A stretch of 10,903 nt of DNA, taken from the NCBI GenBank assembly GCA_030731175.1, contig JANQUM010000057.1:1-10903 (forward strand). The letters are read 5' to 3'. This stretch comes from Spirosomataceae bacterium. Lineage in GTDB: Bacteria; Bacteroidota; Bacteroidia; Cytophagales; Spirosomataceae. Position numbers and translations under genes: made by a program. Position 1 is the stretch's first letter. Every line of letters begins with the position of its first letter. This document shows positions 1 to 6,326 of this stretch, in pieces. Below the pieces are notes generated by a model. That model had not been told where the DNA came from. It did no database searches and was given only the letters and a program-made list of their open reading frames with translations.

Positions 1-623
1 AATACGGGCAATACCGCAAAGCTTACGTTAATAGCTATCAGGATAAAGATTTCAAAAAGTAAGCGATCTGATCGGAGTTTATTTGTTGCAACAAAGTATA
101 GCATCAAAATAGCAACAAAAATAGATGAGCCGATGTGGATAGCATTTACGTAAGAGCTACCAACTAATGTTGTTACAACCCGCAGGTCATGATGTGGGTT
201 AAACATGGCTATCACTTCTTCTTGTTTAAGATTAATGAGAGCTGAAATAAGGGCGATACCCCACAGAGCGTACAATAGTTTATGGGAAAATTTACTTTCT
301 TTGAAGCAATCTGTAAGTTGAGATTGCCCAAAGTGATAGGCAGAAATCAGTAGAAATAATGTTAGAGCAAAGAGCGGAAAAATAAACCAAGTAGCAGCGT
401 ATATGCCAACAAGGATTAAGTAAATTAGATAAAAACGGACGGGCTTCATTTTACTCTTCTTCAAGTAAAGAAGGTTATCAACAGATCCGTGGGCGATACC
501 AATTGTGAAAACCAACAGCATACTTATTGTAAACTGACTCTCTATGGATAATTCTACTCCGCCCGATAAAAATGGGAAGGAGAAGAGTAGCAGTGCTATG
601 AATAAGAAAGTAGGCTGTTTCAT
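1..623 (-). CDS. blh: Brp/Blh-family beta-carotene 15,15'-dioxygenase (3' end outside window)
   Basis: This is a membrane enzyme that splits beta-carotene into two retinals, the chromophore of the rhodopsin encoded just upstream. The reading frame opens at ATG 621-623 and stays open for 207 codons to the window edge, so the C-terminus is missing. The protein is very hydrophobic, with several membrane segments (about residues 5-20, 30-48, 62-100, 115-132, 160-180 and 188-205). Two family motifs carrying metal-ligand histidines are visible: GIAHGSVDN (His45) and SAYHFGQSQ (His97). In the characterised marine Blh the remaining two ligands form an HxxxH pair about 110 residues after the second histidine, which here would fall just past the edge. 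The gene lies 71 bases downstream of the rhodopsin on the same strand, the usual Bacteroidota order. A terminator-like hairpin sits between them. Family assignment is strong; activity cannot be judged without the C-terminal part. Confidence 0.9.
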   Translation of the reverse strand, partial: MKQPTFLFIALLLFSFPFLSGGVELSIESQFTISMLLVFTIGIAHGSVDNLLYLKKSKMKPVRFYLIYLILVGIYAATWFIFPLFALTLFLLISAYHFGQSQLTDCFKESKFSHKLLYALWGIALISALINLKQEEVIAMFNPHHDLRVVTTLVGSSYVNAIHIGSSIFVAILMLYFVATNKLRSDRLLFEIFILIAINVSFAVLPV

Positions 624-629
624 ATTTGG

Positions 630-674
630 ACTTTAAAAATATGGGCGTACAGCTATTTTACTAACTGTACGCCC
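630..674 (-). terminator. Hairpin plus T-run between rhodopsin and blh
   Basis: A perfect 10-bp stem, GGGCGTACAG at 643-652 against CTGTACGCCC at 665-674, encloses a 12-base loop. On the minus strand the hairpin is followed by ATATTTTT. It begins 20 bases after the rhodopsin stop and ends 19 bases before the blh start. It looks like a weak intrinsic terminator that would stop most rhodopsin transcripts and let some read through into blh. It could instead stabilise the rhodopsin mRNA 3' end. Confidence 0.6.
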
Positions 675-694
675 TATTTAGATTAACCTGAAAA

Positions 695-1447
695 TTAAGC
701 TACTGCAGCTTTAGTTTTTGATGATTCCTGAATGGCAATGTTGTAGACTACCAATCCGAACCCAATTTTGTTGATAGCATCAGCAATGTTGTAGAACAAG
801 TTGATGTCTTTTGCGGCAAATAGTCCAGCTCCGTCTGGCCCTAACCAGCCACCAGGCATTGTCATGTAACCAATTGGGTAAATTGCCCAACCAACTAACA
901 CGAACCAAGCTAAAGCTTTAATACCCTTCTTTACAGCAGGAGAGTTTGACGCATCAGCAAGTTGCTTTGCTTCTCCAACCCACGCTGAATAGAGTACGTA
1001 AACGTATCCAACGGTTGAGATTACTCCCCATAATACCGAGTGGAACGTAGAACCATCAGTAAACGCTTCGCCAATGTAACCAGCAACTAACATCAATACT
1101 GAAGCTGCGATTAGTTTCCACATGAACGAAGCTTTTGCACCTGCTGGGCGTAACAATAAGTAAAATTCGATACACATTAACGGCACTGTGAGTGTCCAGT
1201 CAATGTAACGAAGGGCAACTGGAGTTTCACCGGTAGAAGCGTAGAAGTCACGCATGTAGTAATAGTGAACCGCAGCGATACCTGTGATTAACGCAGACAC
1301 TAGCAGAGATAACTTCCACTTCGCATCCACCGAACCACGTTCGGCAAAAAAGAAAACGGCTGCGGCAAACATTGCCATGTAACCTGGGAAAAAAGTAAAC
1401 GACACTGGGTCTTTACCATCAATTGCAATAAGTTCTAATAGTTCCAT
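695..1447 (-). CDS. Proton-pumping proteorhodopsin, predicted green-absorbing, with possible carotenoid-antenna site
   Basis: A 250-residue seven-helix microbial rhodopsin of the inner membrane, which uses light to pump protons outward. The helix-C motif RYIDWTLTVPLMCIEF supplies Arg80, the proton acceptor Asp83, Thr87 and the cytoplasmic donor Glu94: the D-T-E pattern of proteorhodopsins, not the NDQ pattern of sodium pumps or the chloride-pump patterns. His61 matches the histidine that pairs with the acceptor (His75 of marine proteorhodopsin). Lys227, in ADAINKIGFG, is the retinal Schiff-base lysine. Met91 stands at the Leu/Gln-105 tuning site; Met or Leu there goes with green absorption. 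In helix E, Gly141 (LWGVIS) aligns with the glycine of xanthorhodopsin that opens a window to the retinal ring for a carotenoid antenna. Length is normal for the family. The blh gene follows on the same strand. Function is firmly supported; antenna use is inference. Confidence 0.97.
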   Translation of the reverse strand: MELLELIAIDGKDPVSFTFFPGYMAMFAAAVFFFAERGSVDAKWKLSLLVSALITGIAAVHYYYMRDFYASTGETPVALRYIDWTLTVPLMCIEFYLLLRPAGAKASFMWKLIAASVLMLVAGYIGEAFTDGSTFHSVLWGVISTVGYVYVLYSAWVGEAKQLADASNSPAVKKGIKALAWFVLVGWAIYPIGYMTMPGGWLGPDGAGLFAAKDINLFYNIADAINKIGFGLVVYNIAIQESSKTKAAVA

Positions 1448-1730
1448 AAATAATAAGTGAGTTTAGATTAATAATAGGGTAATTGTTACAATCAAGGATT
1501 ACTACTCTTTCGCAGTATGTTTTGTTTATCTAATTCCCATTTATGTTAAACGCTATTTATGCAATCGCATATACATTAAATTGAATTATTTATAGAAAAT
1601 GTGACATTTTATTGCTTTTTAATATAACTATTCCACGTTTTGGTATTAATATTATATTGATTAAATCAATATAAGTGTATTAGCATGGGGGTAAGTACCT
1701 CATATTTGTAGAGAATTTGGGAGATAAGTA
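1448..1730 (-). promoter_or_regulatory. AT-rich upstream region of the rhodopsin gene
   Basis: About 280 non-coding bases between the terminator of the transporter gene and the rhodopsin start. I see no gene on either strand. No clean match to the Bacteroidota promoter pattern (TTG, about 19 bases, TAnnTTTG) is present. The best partial match on the minus strand is TTG at 1562-1564, an 18-base spacer and TAAATGGG at 1536-1543, which would give a leader of roughly 80 bases. A perfect palindrome lies at 1652-1674. The rhodopsin promoter almost certainly lies here, but its exact place is uncertain. Confidence 0.5.
1652..1674. repeat. Perfect AT-rich palindrome, candidate operator
   Basis: Arms TTATATTGATT (1652-1662) and AATCAATATAA (1664-1674) are perfect reverse complements around one central base. 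The site is about 205 bases before the rhodopsin start and about 60 bases beyond the neighbouring terminator. No T-run follows, so it does not look like a terminator. The size and symmetry suit a dimeric repressor or activator, but AT-rich DNA makes chance palindromes more likely. Confidence 0.4.
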
Positions 1731-1766
1731 TAAACAAAAACCCTGCTCTCGGAGAGGGCAGGGTTT
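1731..1766 (-). terminator. Intrinsic terminator of the AEC transporter gene
   Basis: On the minus strand AAACCCTG pairs with CAGGGTTT (plus-strand positions 1759-1766 and 1738-1745), with further CTC/GAG pairing inside. The stem is followed by TTTTTGTTT. It lies 32 bases after the transporter stop codon and insulates the rhodopsin region from upstream transcription. Confidence 0.85.
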
Positions 1767-1798
1767 CGTAATCTATTCAAACAACGTATTATTTTCTT

Positions 1799-2911
1799 TT
1801 ACGCATCGGCGTTGATGGTTTTGGAAAGAGACGGTAGGATAATTTTGCTGTACAGCCTCGGTAAAACGCCAACCGCCGTCATTGCTATTCCGGTGAATAG
1901 TAATGTGCTAATATCTGTGAAGTAATTTCCTGCCGTCAATATCCCGAGAATCAGTATTGTGGAAAATGGCAGCGAGAACGCCAATACAAGTACGGCGAGT
2001 TTGGTGTCAAACGTGCGGCTGTCTTCGGGAATTTCTTTGGCTTCTTCCTGGAGGTTGAAAACCGAAATGTGGGCAAATGGCCAGAAGCTAGCTGAGCTCA
2101 GCGGCAGTACAACTGCAAGCAGTATCAGGTTTGTGTCGGTAATTCCGAATACTGCAATCAGAAACGCACTAAATAGGAGTGTTAGCCCGGCACGGGTAAA
2201 TAATACGGAAATAACGAGGCGTTTTTTTCCTTCTTTAAGCTGCACTGCTAGGCCTATAAAAATTAACACCAGTGGTGTCATCGTGGCACTTGTTTTGTCA
2301 AAAATACCTTGAATAAACGCTGGTAGTGCGGTATAATTAATGCCCAAGCCCAGTAGTACAAGAGCAAGAAATAGGACCATATTGATCGGTTCGCTAACAA
2401 GGCTGAGAAGTAGGCTTTTGACCTTTTTGCCAAGATTTGACTCTTCAGACTTGTTGTTGCTTAAAAACATATTCATCGCAATGATATACAGAAAAATAAG
2501 CACGAAAAATTTATTCCCGACATCTGCAAGGGCAGCAAGTGCCAATCCTTGTTCGCCTAAAAATTCGGCAATGAATGGAAAGCACGAAAGCCCCGGGGCT
2601 AAAGATGGTACAAGCATGGTTAGTGTCCGGCCGGTTGAAGAGTGCTTTTTAATGCCTATCGATTTTAACATAATTGGCATCAAGGCAAACATGATAAAGT
2701 TAAATGCTAGTGCCGCGATGGGTACGAATATCATTTTCGCATCCACTTCAATTTTTAAAAGTGCAATAAATATGGTAGCGGGTAGTGCTACGGTAAGCAC
2801 AATTTGCTTGATGCCATTTACGTACTCTTTGTTCTTGAATTTTGACCTCAACAGTAATCCGAGGCCAATAAGTAGGAGTAGCGTTAGTGTTTTTTGAAGG
2901 GCTTCGTTCAT
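1799..2911 (-). CDS. AEC-family (auxin efflux carrier-like) inner-membrane transporter
   Basis: A 370-residue integral membrane protein of the AEC / bile-acid-arsenite-like carrier group, whose bacterial members move small organic anions such as malonate or other carboxylates and amino-acid derivatives. The family pattern is visible: an N-terminal helix, then VALPATIFIALLKI (about 41-54), the broken-helix region SLAPGLSCFPFI (103-114), GNKFFVLIFLYIIAMN (132-147), then the second half with SEPINMVLFLALVLLGLGI (173-191), the LVLIFIGLAVQL helix (214-225) and later helices at about 232-254, 259-277, 304-326 and 333-350. A hydrophilic loop at 284-303 and an extra C-terminal helix make it longer than the roughly 310 residues usual for AEC proteins. 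AAAAGAGAG just before the ATG is a fair ribosome-binding site. It lies 81 bases downstream of the aminotransferase gene, with a hairpin between. Substrate and direction of transport cannot be told. Confidence 0.85.
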   Translation of the reverse strand: MNEALQKTLTLLLLIGLGLLLRSKFKNKEYVNGIKQIVLTVALPATIFIALLKIEVDAKMIFVPIAALAFNFIMFALMPIMLKSIGIKKHSSTGRTLTMLVPSLAPGLSCFPFIAEFLGEQGLALAALADVGNKFFVLIFLYIIAMNMFLSNNKSEESNLGKKVKSLLLSLVSEPINMVLFLALVLLGLGINYTALPAFIQGIFDKTSATMTPLVLIFIGLAVQLKEGKKRLVISVLFTRAGLTLLFSAFLIAVFGITDTNLILLAVVLPLSSASFWPFAHISVFNLQEEAKEIPEDSRTFDTKLAVLVLAFSLPFSTILILGILTAGNYFTDISTLLFTGIAMTAVGVLPRLYSKIILPSLSKTINADA

Positions 2912-2943
2912 CTCTCTTTTAACGCATTAAAATGTAGAATTTG

Positions 2944-2972
2944 AAGAGTTGGGCAGAAACCGCCCAACTCTT
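2944..2972. terminator. Hairpin between aminotransferase and transporter genes
   Basis: A perfect 11-bp stem (AAGAGTTGGGC 2944-2954, GCCCAACTCTT 2962-2972) with a 7-base loop. It starts 20 bases after the aminotransferase stop and ends 32 bases before the transporter start. The T-run TTTTT follows on the plus strand; on the minus strand, where the genes are read, the stem is followed only by CAAATTCT. It may therefore be a partial or bidirectional terminator, or an mRNA-processing or stability element, and transcription may continue into the transporter gene. Confidence 0.6.
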
Positions 2973-2992
2973 TTTATTGAATCGTAGATAGT

Positions 2993-4177
2993 TTAGGAAA
3001 TTCCTTTTAGTGCCGAAACAAACATTTTCATTTCGTCCATGGTGCCAATACTTACTCTGCACCATGTTTTGTCCATAATATCGAAAGAGCGAACGGCGAC
3101 GTTTTCGTCCGCCATTTTCTTGAGATATTCTTTGCCATCCCATACGATAGGGAACATCACAAAGTTGGTGTAAGAAGGAATGTAATCGAAGTTCATTTTC
3201 TTCAATTCGGCGTAAAGGTATTCCTTCGCCGCTGTATTTTTCTTGCGGGTCATTACCTGAAACTCGGCGTCGTCCATTGCTGCTATTGCTGCAAATATGG
3301 AGGTGTAAGATATTCCCATTCCGCCGCGAGTTATTTCCTGAATTTTGTCCAACGTTTCTGGCAACGCGGCCATATAGCCAATGCGAAGCCCCGCCATTCC
3401 CATAATTTTTGAGAACGTGCGTGCTACTATTACATCATACCCTTCGGCTACGAGGTCAACCACACTTTCAGTTGCTCCGCCTTCTACGAGTTCCATGTAG
3501 GCTTCGTCCACAAAAACGGGTACTTTTTTCGATACTCGCTTGCAAAATTCACGCAATTCACTCGCCGAAGTAACCGCACCCGTTGGGTTGTTTGGGTTAC
3601 AGATGTAAACCAATTTAGTTTCTGAGTCAACGGCGGCTTCCATGGCGTCAAGGTCATGCGAGTGGTCTTTTTTTACTGGAATCGCTTTCCACGAAGCTCC
3701 CGTAGCTTCGGCTACTTTAATAAGCGACATATAACACGGATCTGCCGAAACTACGTTTCCGCCTTTCATAAACATAACCAATGCCGTCTTTTCGAGTAAG
3801 TCAGAAGAGCCTGGCCCCATCATGATGTGCTTTTCGGTAACGCCTTCTTTCTTGGCAATTTTATTTACCAATTCGTACATTTCTTTCCAGGCGTAGCGGT
3901 TGCCCAAATATACACTATCTGCTACTGCTTTACGTGCCGACATTGGTGGGCCGTAGGGGTTTTCGTTGGCGTTCAACTTGGCTTTTATTTCGGCAGGTTC
4001 GGCTGGGAAAATTACGTGTTCACGCAGCATTGGGCTGTAGTAAAAGCGTCCTTGTCCGTCAATAATTTGCGGCGAATTTCCGAATGCCCCCATGGTTAGA
4101 TGAGGGGCGAGGGCTACGCCCCCAAGTGTGAATAGTCCTTTTTTTAACAGGCTTCGGCGATCAAATTTGAGTTCCAT
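2993..4177 (-). CDS. HisC-like class I/II aminotransferase with twin-arginine signal
   Basis: A 394-residue PLP-dependent fold-type I enzyme closest in motif pattern to histidinol-phosphate aminotransferases. Visible motifs are NANENPYGPP (69-78, substrate/cofactor loop), the PLP-phosphate region GPGSSD (121-126), CNPNNPTG (193-200, Asn197), FVDEAY (222-227, Asp224 to the pyridine nitrogen), TFSKIMGMAGLRIGY (254-268, Lys257 as Schiff-base lysine, Arg265 to phosphate) and WCRVSIG (372-378, Arg374 for the substrate carboxylate). All key residues are present, so it should be active. About 45 residues precede the catalytic fold. They begin with FDRRSLLKKG and a hydrophobic stretch ending near residue 33, a good Tat signal, which predicts export of the folded, PLP-loaded enzyme to the periplasm. 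Cytosolic HisC has no such extension, and no other his gene is nearby, so a biosynthetic HisC role is doubtful. It lies downstream of the SusCD operon and upstream of an AEC carrier. The amino donor is unknown. Confidence 0.88.
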   Translation of the reverse strand: MELKFDRRSLLKKGLFTLGGVALAPHLTMGAFGNSPQIIDGQGRFYYSPMLREHVIFPAEPAEIKAKLNANENPYGPPMSARKAVADSVYLGNRYAWKEMYELVNKIAKKEGVTEKHIMMGPGSSDLLEKTALVMFMKGGNVVSADPCYMSLIKVAEATGASWKAIPVKKDHSHDLDAMEAAVDSETKLVYICNPNNPTGAVTSASELREFCKRVSKKVPVFVDEAYMELVEGGATESVVDLVAEGYDVIVARTFSKIMGMAGLRIGYMAALPETLDKIQEITRGGMGISYTSIFAAIAAMDDAEFQVMTRKKNTAAKEYLYAELKKMNFDYIPSYTNFVMFPIVWDGKEYLKKMADENVAVRSFDIMDKTWCRVSIGTMDEMKMFVSALKGIS

Positions 4178-4302
4178 TTGTATTGGTTGTTAAAATTGTA
4201 ATTTTTTAATAAAATTTTTTACAAATCAAATAATGTAATAGATTATTCTGTAAAATGCTTAAATATACCTATAATCATTTTATTTGCACCAGTATTCTGT
4301 TG

Positions 4303-4776
4303 TTATTTTCCTCCAATGCGGAAGAGTTTGGTGAATGATTTGTCTTTGTAGCTTCCTGAGCAATTAAGCGAAACTGAACTGCTACTACTTGGGGCGGAAA
4401 TTCCCAAGTCGGCCCACGTAACCGTGAACGTAGCAACCCCGCTGGCGTTAGTGGTGGCGGTGGTTATGGTGCCGCCCGTTCTTCGTTTGATTTCTAACGA
4501 TACGCCCGACGCTGCAACGGAATCAATGCCGATGTTTTTGTCTAAAATTCCGGATTTGTCCAGCTCATAAAGTTTGACGGAAAAGGTTGCGGCTTTTGAA
4601 ATTGCTGATGTTACGGTTGGTTCGGTGGTTAGGCCGCTACTGGCTACGCCGTCGTCTCCGGCGAGTAATACCAAGAGTGGTGAAACTTCCCGGTCAACGA
4701 ACGGGTCTTCTGCTTCGCAACTAACTTGTAATAGAGTAACTGCAAACAGGAGGAGTATTTTATATGATGCTTTCAT
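4303..4776 (-). CDS. Small lipoprotein with bacterial Ig-like domain, third gene of the SusCD operon
   Basis: A 157-residue predicted outer-membrane lipoprotein. I chose ATG 4774-4776 because it starts a clean lipoprotein signal (MKASYKILLL..., lipobox LQVSC, lipidated Cys20). A start at 4845 would add 23 polar residues ahead of the signal and overlap the susD-like gene by 16 bases. After the cysteine comes the acidic EAEDPF, similar to acidic tags that direct Bacteroidota lipoproteins to the cell surface. A beta-rich domain follows from about residue 55 to the end. It includes VSLEIKRR and TTNASGVATFTV, the latter resembling the conserved strand-turn of Big-1/invasin-type Ig domains. It lies 53 bases after the susD-like gene, the position often held by surface binding proteins (SusE/F analogues). 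I do not recognise a named family. A role as an accessory ligand-binding or structural protein of the transporter is inference. Confidence 0.75.
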   Translation of the reverse strand: MKASYKILLLFAVTLLQVSCEAEDPFVDREVSPLLVLLAGDDGVASSGLTTEPTVTSAISKAATFSVKLYELDKSGILDKNIGIDSVAASGVSLEIKRRTGGTITTATTNASGVATFTVTWADLGISAPSSSSSVSLNCSGSYKDKSFTKLFRIGGK

Positions 4777-4829
4777 TTTAATAATGTGTTTTGATTTTGC
4801 AAAAATTTCTCTTGAATAGGATGCTTGGC

Positions 4830-6296
4830 TTACTCTACCCACCAAAGTTTTGCTTGCATATTATCGCTTCCGATGGCAGTTATTGCTTTATCAAGTTCGG
4901 CTTTGTTGAGCGAATACTCGGTGGTTGGGTAAGGTAAGCGGGTTGGTAAGATGCCGTTGTTTTCAAAAGATGCCCGTGGGTCTTTGGCGGGCATCACCGG
5001 AAATCCGGTGCGGCGGTATTCTGTCCAGGACTCTACGCCTTGACCAAAAAGAGCCACCCACTTTTGCTCCATTATTTTGGCTTTGTTCACCGTTCCGATC
5101 GATGTGTAAAAACTTGCCGGAACACTCACGCCGTAGTAATCAAAAGATGCTTTTACGCCTTTTTGAAAAAGCTCGGTAGCGTTGCCACTGATGTCTCCGT
5201 CAAAGGCAGCTTCGGCGAGAATGAACTGTAATTCGCTATATGTCATCAATACGCTCGGTGACGAGGCATCTGTAAAGCGTGAGCTTAAAACTGCCGCTGA
5301 GGAAAGGAAAGTTGTGGCGATTGCGTCTGGCAACCCGTTTGGGAGCCCTTCGAAAGAGTCGCCGTTTGCTTTGCCGATTACGGCAAGACGCGGATCGCTA
5401 TATTTTTTCATGTAGTCAACAAAAGTTTTGCTTAAACTCCAGTCGGTGCGACCGTCCTGAATCATGACCTGATGCCATTCGTTGTTACTCGGTAATACGG
5501 CAGTGTGCTTTAGGGCGGCATCGTCAGCGTTTGAGGTGAAAATTGGGAATGTAGTGGCGTTCCCCAAAATCTCTGCCATGATAGCCTTAGATTCGGCTGG
5601 TTTTTTTGCTGCTTGACGATTTGCTAAACGAAGACGTAGCGAATTGGCAAACTTCTTCCATTTCAGGATGTCTCCGTTGTACATAATGTCGCCCGAAATC
5701 GCTGGGCCGCCTACTTTCAGTTTTTCGTTCGCTAACTTTAGGTCATTGAGTAATCCTGCGTAAACAACTTCCATGGCATCGTAAGAAGGTGTATAAATGG
5801 GCTCGCTTGCCGTTCCTTTCAAACCTTGCGTGTATGGAATTGGCCCGTAAAGGTCGGTTAATAGTGAGTATACCCACGCTTTCATCACCAAGGCAACTCC
5901 TTCGTAATTTGCGTTGGGTTGCGTTCCGGTTGTGCCAGCTTGCTTGATGATTCGGTCAAAATTCACGAGTCCGTCATCGTAAAAAGATTCCCATGTATTG
6001 TTGTAGAAAGTGGGCGTGACGCCGTAGCTATCGCCTTCGTTTGAATAAATATTACGGGCGAGGTATTGCATCCAAAGCATTGCCCCGTCAATATTTAGTC
6101 GCTCAAATCGGGTTCTTCCACCCCAGTACCTGTCCACTGATTTTTCAATCGCAAAAGGTAAAATATACTGCGGGCTGATGCTCGTCGGGTTGTTTGGGTC
6201 GGTGTTGAGATCGTCAAAACCGTCCGTACAGGAATTGGAAATTCCTCCCGCAAAGATGATTAGCCCGGTCAATAAGAATTTATGTATTTTTTTCAT
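4830..6296 (-). CDS. SusD/RagB-family nutrient-binding lipoprotein (SusD-like_2 type)
   Basis: A 488-residue surface lipoprotein that would cap the SusC channel and deliver ligand to it. The N-terminus has a signal with lipobox region ISNSC (lipidated Cys23), followed by TDGFDDLNTDPNNPTS, the signature start of the SusD-like_2 branch. Further hallmarks are the helical TPR-like segment around 125-150 with LTDLYGPIPYTQGL, then PIYTPSYDAMEVVY, the central WKKFANSLRLRLANR helix, SELQFILAEAAFDG, a region with GVESWTEYRRTGFP, and a C-terminus rich in YPTTEYSLNKAELDKAI ending LWW. Length fits the family. It starts 30 bases after the susC-like stop, so the two are surely co-transcribed and form a complex. 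This branch is often found with peptide or non-glycan importers as well as glycan ones. No glycoside hydrolase is in the window to indicate the substrate. Confidence 0.95.
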   Translation of the reverse strand: MKKIHKFLLTGLIIFAGGISNSCTDGFDDLNTDPNNPTSISPQYILPFAIEKSVDRYWGGRTRFERLNIDGAMLWMQYLARNIYSNEGDSYGVTPTFYNNTWESFYDDGLVNFDRIIKQAGTTGTQPNANYEGVALVMKAWVYSLLTDLYGPIPYTQGLKGTASEPIYTPSYDAMEVVYAGLLNDLKLANEKLKVGGPAISGDIMYNGDILKWKKFANSLRLRLANRQAAKKPAESKAIMAEILGNATTFPIFTSNADDAALKHTAVLPSNNEWHQVMIQDGRTDWSLSKTFVDYMKKYSDPRLAVIGKANGDSFEGLPNGLPDAIATTFLSSAAVLSSRFTDASSPSVLMTYSELQFILAEAAFDGDISGNATELFQKGVKASFDYYGVSVPASFYTSIGTVNKAKIMEQKWVALFGQGVESWTEYRRTGFPVMPAKDPRASFENNGILPTRLPYPTTEYSLNKAELDKAITAIGSDNMQAKLWWVE

Positions 6297-6326
6297 CGTT
6301 AATTTCTTTTTGAGATGTTTGTTTTC

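Noticed and set aside
1959..2897. Plus-strand open frames across the AEC transporter gene
   Set aside because: They are antisense to a clear membrane-protein gene, have no recognisable motifs, and their composition follows from the opposite strand.
2919..3143. Minus-strand 74-codon frame at the end of the aminotransferase
   Set aside because: It overlaps the real gene in another frame, reads through the intergenic hairpin and has no domain features.
4777..4845. Longer start of the Ig-like lipoprotein at 4845
   Set aside because: It adds 23 polar residues before a perfect lipoprotein signal and overlaps the susD-like gene by 16 bases; the ATG at 4774-4776 fits the lipobox.
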